Origin: Pleodorina starrii
Lineage: Eukaryota; Chlorophyta; Chlorophyceae; Chlamydomonadales; Volvocaceae
Assembly: GCA_030267565.1 (NCBI GenBank)
Contig: BRXU01000014.1
Coordinates: 1,834,001-1,898,000 of the forward strand
Direction: 5' to 3'
Length of the DNA: 64,000 bases
Below are positions 13,026-23,417 of the stretch, piece after piece (position 1 is the first letter of the stretch; the number at the start of each line of letters is the position of its first letter). The notes below the pieces were generated by a model, which was not told the DNA's origin, did no database searches, and worked only from the letters and a program-made list of their open reading frames with translations. The translations under genes were made by a program, and so were the position numbers.

Positions 13026-14088
13026 CAAGTAGGTAAGCGCCCTTGCTCCCTTTACACACGCTAGGGCTTACGGTCCAGCGTAAACCTTCCTTTTTCCTTT
13101 TTTCCCTTTTTTCCTTTTTTTCCCTTTTTCCTTTTTTGGTAAGCGCCATGCGCAATCGCACGATCGAGGACCACTCGCAATCGCACGATCGAGGACCACT
13201 CGCAATCGCCCGCTCGAGGACTTACCTACCTTCGTGGCCCCCACAGCTACATCTATCTCTCATCTACTTTGACTGAACGCCCCTGTATGTTATGTTTGCA
13301 GGAGCCCATACGTGCCACGCAATCACGTCGGAATAAAGATGTGCGCCGAGCGGAGGCAGGCGGCGGCGTCCCGTATGCCGCTGGCCGGCTGCTGCTGGCC
13401 TACACGCTGCATGCTGCACGTGACAACCGACGTAGCGCTCACCGGTCGCATCGGCTTACTACTTCGTCAGCTTACTTCGTCACATCGGCTTACTTACTTC
13501 GTTCGTTAGCTCCGTTGGCTTCGCTGTTAGATTGTCCGATGGCGGAGGACGGATGCTATCCTTGCGTGGGGCAAGTCAACATGCCTTGATTGCGGAGCTG
13601 TTCTGCTGCCATGCGCAGAAAGTTATGTTTTTTTCGAGCGGTTGTCTGTCCGTGCGATTGATCGTTGCTTATTGATGATTTCCTCTTGCTGAAAGCCATT
13701 GCTGATGGGGGCGAGACCTACATACAGCTCCTTGATTTGATGTGTCGTTGTTAGTTGTGCTGCTGACAGACGGGGCGATTTGATAGGTTGGTCCGCCGGC
13801 GATCGAAGTGATGAAAGCCTTTGTATAAACTCCACTTAACTTGCTCTGCTCACAAATTTAACCTATAACAGTATTTGGAAACTTCCTAAGTCAAGCCGCT
13901 CTGCGCTGGACGTCCTGTCGTGCTCGTACTCTTCCGTCGATTCGTTCGAACAGTTGGCTGCGTGGTACAGCGGTCATTAGACTAATCAGCAAGCACTTAA
14001 CGGAACAATCCATTTATACGCAGTTGTATTCAGTTTGTTAGTTGCTCTACATATATACGCCATCTGCACGCAACGAATCTGCCCAGCG
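13026..14088. other. Intergenic DNA between copies 1 and 2
   Basis: Contains a long pyrimidine tract of C and T runs (about 13,088-13,137) and a 25-base tandem repeat just after it. The rest shows no supportable gene; it presumably holds the 3' UTR of copy 1 and the promoter of copy 2. Confidence 0.5.
13151..13222. repeat. 25-base tandem repeat, about 2.9 units
   Basis: The unit GCAATCGCACGATCGAGGAC plus CACTC occurs twice exactly, then a third, diverged partial unit follows. It sits immediately downstream of the pyrimidine tract that follows copy 1. Confidence 0.85.
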
Positions 14089-16382
14089 ATGTTCCGCAGC
14101 ACCAAGGCCTCTCGCAGGAGCCTGTCGACGGCCGCATTCACCCTCGCGGTGTCGACGGCTGTCCTAGCCTTGGCGGTGGCTTCGACGGCCCTGGCGGCAT
14201 TCGGCGCCGACGGCAGCCGGCGCGGCCTACGTGCGCAGCCATCGCCCGCGATTCCGAACGAGTGTATCAACACCGGCCTCGACCTTCAGGTTGGCCGGTC
14301 CTCCGGCGGCCGCCGGTTGCTGCTGCTTCCACCTTCCACCTCCCACCTGCCGCCGGCGTGCTTATCTATACCCCTCGCTCAGGGTTATTAGGTGCTTGCT
14401 CTCGCCCCCATGCCTTACTTGCAATAACGCGTCTTGTATGTAATACCGTAACATGCCTTCGGAATGGAAGAGGACCCACGGGCGGGCGGGGGATGTCGGT
14501 CAGGTCAGCTCAGTGAATCTCCCTTGATGATGCTACGCCCACAGCATTCAGCGCAGGATACCCCATCATTTAAGGAAACACACCGCCACCGCTGTCCCCC
14601 CCCGCCGCCGCCGCGGTGCTTAGAAGTTTCCCCCGCCCCCTGCTGCCCTCGCCCATCGCCACGCACGCAACCCGCCCGCATTCGCGCACGCTGTCGCGCG
14701 CATCCAGCCATCTACCTTACTACCTGCTGCTGCGTGTTCAAACTTACACATCCGTCGCTTGCTACCCCACGTCGCTGCAACGAACCCCTTCGTCCGTCCG
14801 TCCGTCCGTCGGCCGCACGCAGTCCTCCTGCACGCGCGAGCTCGAGATGGCTTCCCAGACCTTCGGGCTCAGTCCCACGGCCGACGTCGGCAGCATCCGG
14901 GTGAGCACTGAGCAGCACGCACGCGCGCATGCAAATACACGCGCATGGGCTGCGGCTTCCAGCCATCTTATTACTTGCTGAGATTGTTGCTTTCATACAT
15001 TCAGCTAGCGTCGATATAGCCATATACTCTATGCGAAGGATCCTTCGAGAGCTCCGGAGAGAGCGAGCATCTCACCGCCGGTAGATGTATAGGTCGAATT
15101 AGCGTCATTGCTTTGGGGTTGGGTGGGCGATCGAACGAATAACACCCAGCAGCCATGCACCCATTCATTACACACCATATATATTATATCCGCATATATA
15201 CATACCGGTTCAGGTCAACATGGAGACGCTGCGGACCTATCTGAAGACCGCGCCCGCGCCGACCGCTGGGTGCTGCGCCGCTGCGCAGGCATTCAACAAC
15301 GTGGTACGTAAGTACGTTGTCTGCGCGTGTACGACGCATGAAGTACGTAGTACGTCGGCTGTGCCATGCGTAGACACACTTATTTACTGTTGAGCGTAAA
15401 CGAACGACGGAGAGTTACAGCAGGAATATGGCTCAGTCCGTCGCTCGTTCACTCACTCGATCGCTCGTCGCCCATTCATTGATTCGTCTTCGGCTTCGCT
15501 GCTATCGGTCTATCTATCTGCCACATTCGATGCTCGCTTGATGCACCACCGTCGTCTATGCGTGTGTCCATTCCATCGATCGAACCGCCAATCGAGAGGG
15601 GCAGCAGCAACGTGCGTATGCACGTAAGCATCGATCGAGCCAACGATTATTGAGCGATCGTCGTCCCACTGCTGCCGATTACGCCAGTACAGTGCGCCGA
15701 CCCGCGCCGCCCGCGCGCCTAGTGCTTTTTCGGCCGTGTCCATGCGTGCGTGCCCGCCCATCCTAATTACCCGCTGTATGCTTCCCTGCTCGTCCCAGCG
15801 AGCCAGCCATATATACATAATCTGCTGCTAGCTGCTGCTGCTGATGCGATTGTTCAATTTACTTATTTGTTGCAGTACTGCTCCTGTTCTCCGGCGGTGC
15901 TTGATCTGGTGAAGTCGTTCACCAACAATGACATCAACCAGTACGGAGAGGGTATGTACGTGCGCGGGGCGGGGCGGGGCGGGCGGGCTCGTGGGCATCT
16001 GCTTGCTTTGTTCGTCGTTCTCGCCATATCATCGTTCATAACCTGTATGATGAGCGCACGGCGGGGTTACGTAGTTCAAGGGGTCGTTCGAGTCACGTAC
16101 TATTTGTTTGTTATCACGCACGTCATTCCTGCCCCCGCGCATGCTCCCGTCCATGCACCCGCCCTGCTGCCCTGCTGCCCTGCTGCCCTGCTGCCCTGCT
16201 GCCCTGCTGCCCTGCTGCCCTGCTGCCCTGCCCTGCCCTGCCTTCCGCCGGCCCTACACCGACGTCTTGAACTGCATGCAATTGTTCGCTCGTTTGCAGT
16301 CGCCATGTACCTGGCAGACCGCTGCAAGGAGGTTGGCAAGTCCTACACGCTCTACATGGGGAACACCTGTCCATCCAAGTAG
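14089..16382 (+). CDS. Secreted eight-cysteine protein, array copy 2
   Basis: Exons 14089-14289, 14823-14900, 15214-15303, 15876-15951, 16300-16382; 175 residues. The protein starts MFRSTKASRRSL, followed by a long Ala/Val/Leu signal segment (about 15-37) and a short linker with RRGLRAQ. All eight cysteines are present with exactly the spacing of copy 1. Exon 3 begins VNMETLRTYLKTAP and exon 4 has YCSCSPAVLDLVKSFTNND. The C-terminus ends NTCPSK. Phases 0,0,0,1 match the other copies. Exon 5 follows a (GCCCTGCT)n microsatellite in intron 4. The unfused, clean exon structure and intact cysteines argue that the gene is functional. The role is unknown; it is inferred to be extracellular or in the secretory pathway. 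Confidence 0.85.
16159..16245. repeat. (GCCCTGCT)n microsatellite in intron 4 of copy 2
   Basis: An eight-base unit is repeated about nine times, ending in a run of CCCTG pentamers. It lies wholly within the intron before the last exon. Confidence 0.85.
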
Positions 16383-17604
16383 AAACGAACCTGATGTATG
16401 AATGGATGGACGGATGAACCGACGTGTGAATGAATGCTCCATTCCAGCCACGCATGTATTTGGGCAGGGTTTAGGTGGGGGCTGGTGCGTGGTCTTTCCG
16501 TGCGTTCCGATCGAGCGTTTGGACTGGTCGTGAAAAAAGGCCGGGCGGGGCCAAAGGAACGACCGACCGACCGACCGACCCTGCTGGGTCTTCATGGCAG
16601 TACGATTGTACTGCCGCATGTGTGTCGTCTGTGTCGTATCGGCCTGAAAGTCTGCTGCAGCTGCTGCGTGGGCATTTAGCGCGCAGCATGCTCACGACTA
16701 TTTGGATGCGCGACAGGCGGACACAGTAGTGCGCCGCCGCAGCCCTCCGCGGCGGCGAGCTAGCTTTCACGAACCGTCGATCGGCGGGATCCTTGGATGT
16801 TGTCCAGTTGTGGCGAACAGCGCTTTGAAAGTAAATTTGCAACGAAAAGGGAGGTTATCAGCAAAAGCTATGCGCGTGATGCTATGGAGCGCTCGCTGCG
16901 TCGCGTCGTCAGCCGGCATTTCGCTTGGAAGTAAGCCGCCCGCTAGAGCATGACCCGTCCAGTCACTACCGCTATCGGGACTTCCGTCGTTCTGGCTGTG
17001 AAAACGGCCCGGTTGAAAGCAAAACGCGACCCGTCCGTGGCGGCATGTGCCTGTTATTAGATGGATAGATGGCGCGTCGTGGTTCGCGTGCATCGATACG
17101 CTGTTTGGAAACGTCTAAATGTGTCCGATGTGCGCGCTACGTTTATGGGCGCCGTACTGTTCGTTTCATCGCCCAAGGTAGGACCTTGTTTCCAAGATCT
17201 GTGTAATAAGGTACAGTAAGGGTGATGAAGGACCGCAGTACGCGGGAACCAAAACGATTCGTCTGCAAGAAAGCTCCTGCTGACATACATACATGTTCCA
17301 GCAGCCACCATACTTGCACGCACGCACTGATGAGCTGACGAACCGACGAACGCCGTCAAATACAGCTAGCAGCGAGGCGGTCGATCGAGGCGAGCCCAAT
17401 CATCTTCGTTCCTCGTACCTTGCACCTTGCACAGCTCCGCACGTCATCATCAGCAAAATCCACACAGACGGCGGCAACTTGCAACAGCTGCGTGAAAGAC
17501 ACCCACCCGGATACACTGCTCTTGCAACGATTCGTGGTAATACGCCATTCGTTGAACACCTTCATTCGCAGTCTGCGCGCGGAAGCTAGCCGAAGGTGGT
17601 CACA
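16383..17604. other. Intergenic DNA between copies 2 and 3
   Basis: About 1.2 kb with no supportable gene. It contains a short (GACC)n run near 16,559-16,580. It probably holds the 3' UTR of copy 2 and the promoter of copy 3. Confidence 0.5.
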
Positions 17605-20298
17605 ATGTCTCCTCCTTTGCCAACCTGCACAGCCATCACCCTCAAGCTGGCGACGGTAGTCGCGATGATCTTCGCGCCAGCAGCGCCGGCGGCGGCGGCC
17701 CTGCTGGCTCCCGGCGAGCTCCATAGCGGCTGCGGCCGCCGCTGCCTTCGACAGCAACCGCCGCCGGCGACGGCGTCAGACGGCGGCTTGGTCCCGCCTG
17801 AGTGTATCTACGCCGGGCTGAACCTTCAGGTAATTTATTCTGCAGCTTTGCGCATATATGTAAACGAATCAATATTTGCATACTTTGAATTGATCTAGTT
17901 ATGGGGGAGTGATCGTCTTGTCGGGCTATCTAGGGACGGCACTCGCTCGCTCGCTCGCTTTTGGATATCTGTCGCGACGGCTCCGCTTCCAGCAGCCATT
18001 CACTTCGACGATCCATACACCTTCCACTTCTAGTTATTCCCGTAACGATCGTGCTTTCTTGCATGTGAGCTTACACGCAAGATGTACCATTTACGCCGGT
18101 TTGTCTGTTGATATCGATCGATCGGAGGTTAAGAGCTCGATCGCGCCCCGCGCCCGCTATCAGCAGGCGCGCGCGCCGGCGGCAAAGCGCAGCCTTCCGT
18201 CCTGTCGTGGTCACAGTTAGCAGCAACCGACTGTCACCTGGATGGAGAAATTACTCTTGCTTGGTCGCCCAGCAGAACGACGGATGCTGTTTATGTCTCT
18301 CACTTGTTTCTATCACGCGCATCCAATCGATCGATGTCTCTTAACATGCGGACCAACTTCCTGACTTGACGCTCACATACAAATTTTCTGCTTGGGCCAC
18401 GCATAACTTACGAGACCATCACCCTGCTGCGCCGCTCTCGCCGGCTCGCTGGGCCTGCCTGGCCCCGTTTGATTGGCTACACCGCCGCGCGAGCTACATA
18501 CGCTCCGAGTTGCCTTTCGCTCGCTCGCTGCCTGTTATTACTAAACCCTCGTGAGGTGTCGCGTGCGTGTTTCAGTCAGTCACGCACCCATCCCTCCATG
18601 CATACGGCAGCTAGCAGCATCTGTCCGTCCATCCATCCCCGCCTCGCTTCGCCTCGCTCGCCTAGGTTTAGTCTCGAACGCACTCGCACAGACAAGCACG
18701 CCCGCCCCCCACGCCCGCTCGCAGGCCTCTTGCACGCATGAGCTCGAGTTGGCGTCCAAGGCCTTTGGTCTGAGCCCCACATCTGACATCAGCTTAATCA
18801 AGGTGGGTGGCTGGGTGGGTTTGCGGGTTGCTTGATTGGTGATGAGGGGATAGTACCGTTTTCAGTGAGGAGGGAAAGACGTACGGACGACGGCCGGTAG
18901 GCGGAGATGGATGTGCTGGGCGGGAGAGAGCTAGCAGGGTTAATTTAGTTGGTGCGCCGGCCGATCGAGTGATGAACACCCAGGTCGTATAACCAGCTGC
19001 GCTGTGGCGTACACGCCTACTCGCTGACTCCGTCACGCATTGTGCCTATTTTTCCCTCGCTCCTCATATCACGCGCTTACAACCACCTACCCACCCACCC
19101 AGCCACATGTATGCACGCACCTACCACATTGCTTGCTTGATCACAGGTTGATTTCCAACAGCTTCGGGACTACCTGCAAAAGGCGCCCGACCCTTCCGCC
19201 GGGTGTTGCGGTGCAGCGCAGATCTTCAACGACGCGGTACGGCAGCAGCTAGTATGGTGCGGCTACGTAGTGCGGCTATATATCTAGTACGCCGAAGTGC
19301 AATCAACACCACTTCAGCGCCGGCGACGTCACCATCCACAAACGCAATCCGCCGCCCATATGCCTATTTAGTTGTCAACCTGCTAACGCAACCCTCCTCG
19401 TCGATTTCGTTCGCATCTCTGCACCGCTGTATGCCCCGCCCGCCCCGCAGGCACGCACGCACGCACGCACGCGCCCCACTGCCCACTGGCTGGCATTTTG
19501 TTACTCGGCCGCAAGCTAGCACGCCACGCATCCCATTAACACGTGCACTTGTCCTTGCGCCATACCTTACAACTGATCATTTGTCGTACATTGCAGTATT
19601 GTGGCTGCTGCCCGGTCGTACTCGAGTTGATCAAGTCGTTCACCAACAACGACGTGGAAGAGTTTTATGAGGGTGCGTACTAGTGCGTAAAGCGCGTTGT
19701 TTTACTACCATACGTACCCGCGTCTTCACGCACCAGAAATAGATCTCTTGTACGTACGCACCTGAGGAATTTACCTGATGACACAGAAGCGAAATGCATG
19801 CATGAAGAGGTCGAGCGATCGAGACTGCTGCCTGAGGGCTGACGGAAGTAAGGCCAGATAGAAGGGCCGCCACGCACCGAATGGGCGTCCGTCGCCACCG
19901 AAATACATGTTCGTTGAATGCACCCACCCATACATGTAATAAGGTCAGCGGTGGAAGCCAGCAGCAGTGAGCTCTGCTGTGCTCGTCGATTACATGTACG
20001 ATTATATTACCGCACGCGAGGTTATCACGCACGGACGATTGTGCAAGTGAATGAACCGCCGTATTAGTGCACGCTGCAACTAACCCAGCCTGTCTATGTA
20101 GCCAATTTTCGTTAAATGCAAACTCCTGCCTCCCGGCCTGCTGCCGGCCGGCCGCGCTTGCCGCGCGTGTGTGTTCATGCGTACGTCGGTGTGCGTGTAT
20201 GTGTGTATGTGTCCGCAGTCGCCTACTACCTGGGGGAGCGCTGCCCGGATGTCGGCAAGCCCTTCACGCTCTACATGGGGGACACATGCCCCAAATGA
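17605..20298 (+). CDS. Secreted eight-cysteine protein, array copy 3
   Basis: Exons 17605-17829, 18725-18802, 19147-19236, 19597-19672, 20219-20298; 182 residues. The signal segment is followed by a linker with two extra cysteines (SGCGRRCLRQ) and then PPATASDG, which is shared with copy 4. The eight core cysteines keep the family spacing. Exon 4 reads YCGCCPVVLELIKSFTNND, with an additional cysteine directly after the CXC. Exons 2, 3 and 5 are almost identical to copy 4 (3, 1 and 2-3 base differences), while exon 4 differs at about a dozen sites. The C-terminus is GDTCPK. Odd cysteines could allow intermolecular disulfides, but that is inference. Function unknown. Confidence 0.85.
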
Positions 20299-21557
20299 CG
20301 TAATGAAATAATACTTCTTTGATCGGAATGGATGTATGCATGCGTGGCAGCAATATGCATGGCTGTACGATGCGAGCGAGTCGTATGGTCGGGTAGTCGA
20401 TTGTGGCCATTTATTTCCGACATTGCGGGCTGGAATTTGATTGGAGGGAGTTTATGCACCCGATGCACGCACGTGCAATAATAGCACACAATACACGCAC
20501 ACCGCCGCGCGCGTGAACCCATCCACGTCGCGCCGGCGGCGGTGTTTCTTTCGTACATACATTTCAGTACGTACTTGCTTGTTCCTACACACATACATGT
20601 GAATGTTTTCCCAAGCTATCTAGTCATCAAGCAATCAAGCAACGAGCCGGAATGCCGCAGTAGCGTGCACGCAGGCATGGGGGCAGGACGGTGGCCGCCG
20701 TGGCTGGTGGGCGAGCAAGTCCCGCCAGCAGACGTACGGATTACTCGCATAGATAGATAGATTCAGGGGCCACACACTCAGCACGTCCTCTTGCAATCAG
20801 CAAGCAGGGCGCGGCTGCGCAGTGCCGTACAGGAATAAGACTCTTGACATACATATATATGAAGCAGGGCGGCAATAAATGCATAATGATCTGCCGGCTT
20901 GCCTGCTGATGATGATGCTCAAAGCGCGGTGTGGGGCGCACGCACGCGGCGCGGCGGCGGGGCAGCGAAACAGGTGCCTGCGAAACAGCAGCAGCAGGTG
21001 CCCGGACATAACATGTAGATGAATCGTTCGTTCGCCAACCTGGGTAGACGAGAGTACGTACTTTGATTTGTATTTGAAGGGTTTGATGTCCTCAATCTGC
21101 TACCTTTGTTGGAAGCGATTGTTGGAGTCTAGATGTTGCTAGCTGGGGGGCAGTTGACCGCCGTTGTTCGGTCTGTTGTTTATCATCATACAATTAGGTA
21201 ATAAAACAATGATGGAAGGACGGGCATTGCGAGGTTACGAGGTTGCTTGGCGTAAGAGCGTCCGTCCGCAAAAGCCGAGAGTCTATCCGTGTACGGCGGA
21301 CGACGACGGTTGATCACTGGTAAAATAAGGTGCGGTAGGTGCCGGGCAAGCTTGTTTTTGCCCTCCATTCCTCGACCGTTGGCGTGAGAGGCAAATAAGT
21401 AAATAAATACAAGGAATGGACAATTAACATAAATGGAAAATGAACATGTGGTGCAGTCGCTCGATATATTTTATTTGAAAAGTGTTCGACTGGAATTGGA
21501 AGAGTGTTTGAAGATTTGCATTCAACACAATTAAAGCCTTTACTTAAAAAGCTTTTT

Positions 21558-21598
21558 GGGCGGGGCCCCAGCGCGAAGCGCCCAGGGGGGCCCCGCCC
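21558..21598. repeat. Perfect 12-bp GC hairpin
   Basis: Arms GGGCGGGGCCCC (21,558-21,569) and GGGGCCCCGCCC (21,587-21,598) flank a 17-base spacer that is itself GC-rich. The arm sequence GGGGCCCCGCCC recurs at 22,427-22,438 followed by a T run, mirroring the A-rich and T-rich flank left of the hairpin. This could be an inverted end of an element of about 0.9 kb; boundaries are not proven. Confidence 0.7.
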
Positions 21599-22136
21599 TG
21601 TAGGATTGCCCATGTCCGTGTCTGGGTTCAGAAACAAACTATGTTTGCATTGCAAACATTCTTCCCGCGACCACACCACAGCAGCTCTGCTAGCCGGTCC
21701 GATCGTCTTGACGCATATTGCTATTACAAAGGTTGCAAGGAGCAAACCATGAGGTGCCAACTGCTGGTTGTTGGACGCCAAGCCGCCAATGCACGCACGA
21801 TTCATCTGCGGGCCGCCCAACAAGTCCAGTCGGCAACCTAGGGGATGGACTTCTACATTCCCTGTCCTAATGTTAAAGCAGTCAAGCCTCCTCTACGGCG
21901 AATACCTCAGTAGCGAAGCCTGCTGTGCACTCTCGTCGGCAACTGCACGTCGTCGCAACCCTCGCAAACAGTTCCGCTGTCCTTCTATTGGCAAGTCAGC
22001 CTGCGTGATGTGTAAATGATACACTCCATGTCTACTGTCAAGTAACTTCAGCCAATGCGCTGGCCGGAAGTAAGAGTTGCACAGTGCCGAGACGGCGCGC
22101 GATGCTAAACATGGGTCGGATTGCTGAAGCCGCAGG

Positions 22137-22390
22137 CATTTCAGATATAAAGCTCTGGCTGCCTATCAGCAGGAATGTCGACACTCTCACAGTTGACGCC
22201 CTCGCCGCTCGCTTTGGAAATGCCGTATTTCGGTCGATGCGCACATGCGCTCATGCACCCGACGGGATGACGCGCTTCGCGCGGCGCCGGCAGGCCTTGC
22301 TAACGACTCGGCTAGCAGGCATTTCGGGAAAAAGCTCTGGCTGTCTATCAGCAGGAATGTCGACACTCTCACACTTCTTCACGCCCTCGC
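22137..22390. repeat. Direct repeat, period about 180 bases
   Basis: A block containing GCTCTGGCTGCCTATCAGCA and then GGAATGTCGACACTCTCAC occurs at about 22,153 and again, with one or two changes, at about 22,334. Both are preceded by GGCATTTC and followed by ACGCCCTCGCC. This is a tandem duplication in non-coding DNA between copies 3 and 4. Confidence 0.8.
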
Positions 22391-23417
22391 CACCCTCGCA
22401 CTCAACTTAACCCGTACGGATTTAGTGGGGCCCCGCCCTTTTTCCGGCTTCAAGGAAGCCGACACCAACCCCTTGTTTGTTTTCGGAGAGATTTGGTCCT
22501 CTGCACGCCCTCCATCTATCTCACTACATACTCGTACATACTCGCACTGCTCGTCCTTTGTTCATTCAGGCAGAATCCACCCATAGCTTCCATTAAGCTG
22601 TTGGCGGCAGGCTCCAGGCCATCGTTAGGGCGATAGAGCCAATGATGCGGGCGATCTGATCTATCCCGACGTAGCTAGATGCCGTAGCTTCGTTGTGCCC
22701 CACGCAGATGCACTTCGTTCACTGATGAAATGCAAACCTGCTGCTGTACGGAAGTATGTAACAACCCCGGCATACGTAGGCATCGCAACTGCCCGCATCT
22801 GCAGCTGGATGGGCAGTGATGGGCGGAGGGCCCGATGATTGTATGTATATGCATTTGATAATCGTGTGCAACGCCGCCCATTCATGGCCAGCGATCGGCA
22901 GTGGGCCTGACATGATGCATGGTTACATCCAACGGCGATCGATGGTCTTGTACAGTAAGTAATAATAATAATTCATGTTCGTTCCGTTGACCCGCCGCCG
23001 GTAGGTGAAGGGTAGGTGCCACAGGGTGCCACACACACATTGATCCAAAGCCGCAGCCTTGAACCCATCATTACACACCCAAGGAGGTGTTGTATTATAC
23101 CGGCCGACGCGGCATGTGCACACACAAGTGACCGCGCTGCCGTTGAAGCGAGGGCCCATGCGTCGGTTGTCATCGCTGGATTTGAACCGATTTGCGGCGG
23201 GTCAGCTCGCAGCGATCGTTTGATTGCCGCAACGATTGCCGGTGATGATTATGGCAAACTGAAATTCTATCTGTAGCGTAAATTTATTGTCGCTCGATCG
23301 TTCAATCGGTGGGCATTCGTGTTAGTAGCTCTTATCGCGCAACGATCGGCATTGAAGCAAAAGACCCTTTTCGTAGCTTACGGGAAGCTGGCCGAAGGTG
23401 TGCCCCCCCAAGCCCCC

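Larger units (their letters stand above)
20299..23417. other. 3.1-kb intergenic region with hairpin and direct repeat
   Basis: Largest gap inside the array. It holds a GC hairpin (21,558-21,598), a second copy of its arm at 22,427-22,438, and a roughly 180-base direct duplication (about 22,100-22,390). These may mark a decayed mobile element. No remnant of a sixth eight-cysteine gene was recognised, and no protein-coding gene is supported. Confidence 0.5.

Noticed and set aside
23155..23215. Possible minus-strand tRNA with GGTTCAAATCC
   Set aside because: Only the B-box-like string is present; flanking stems fail.
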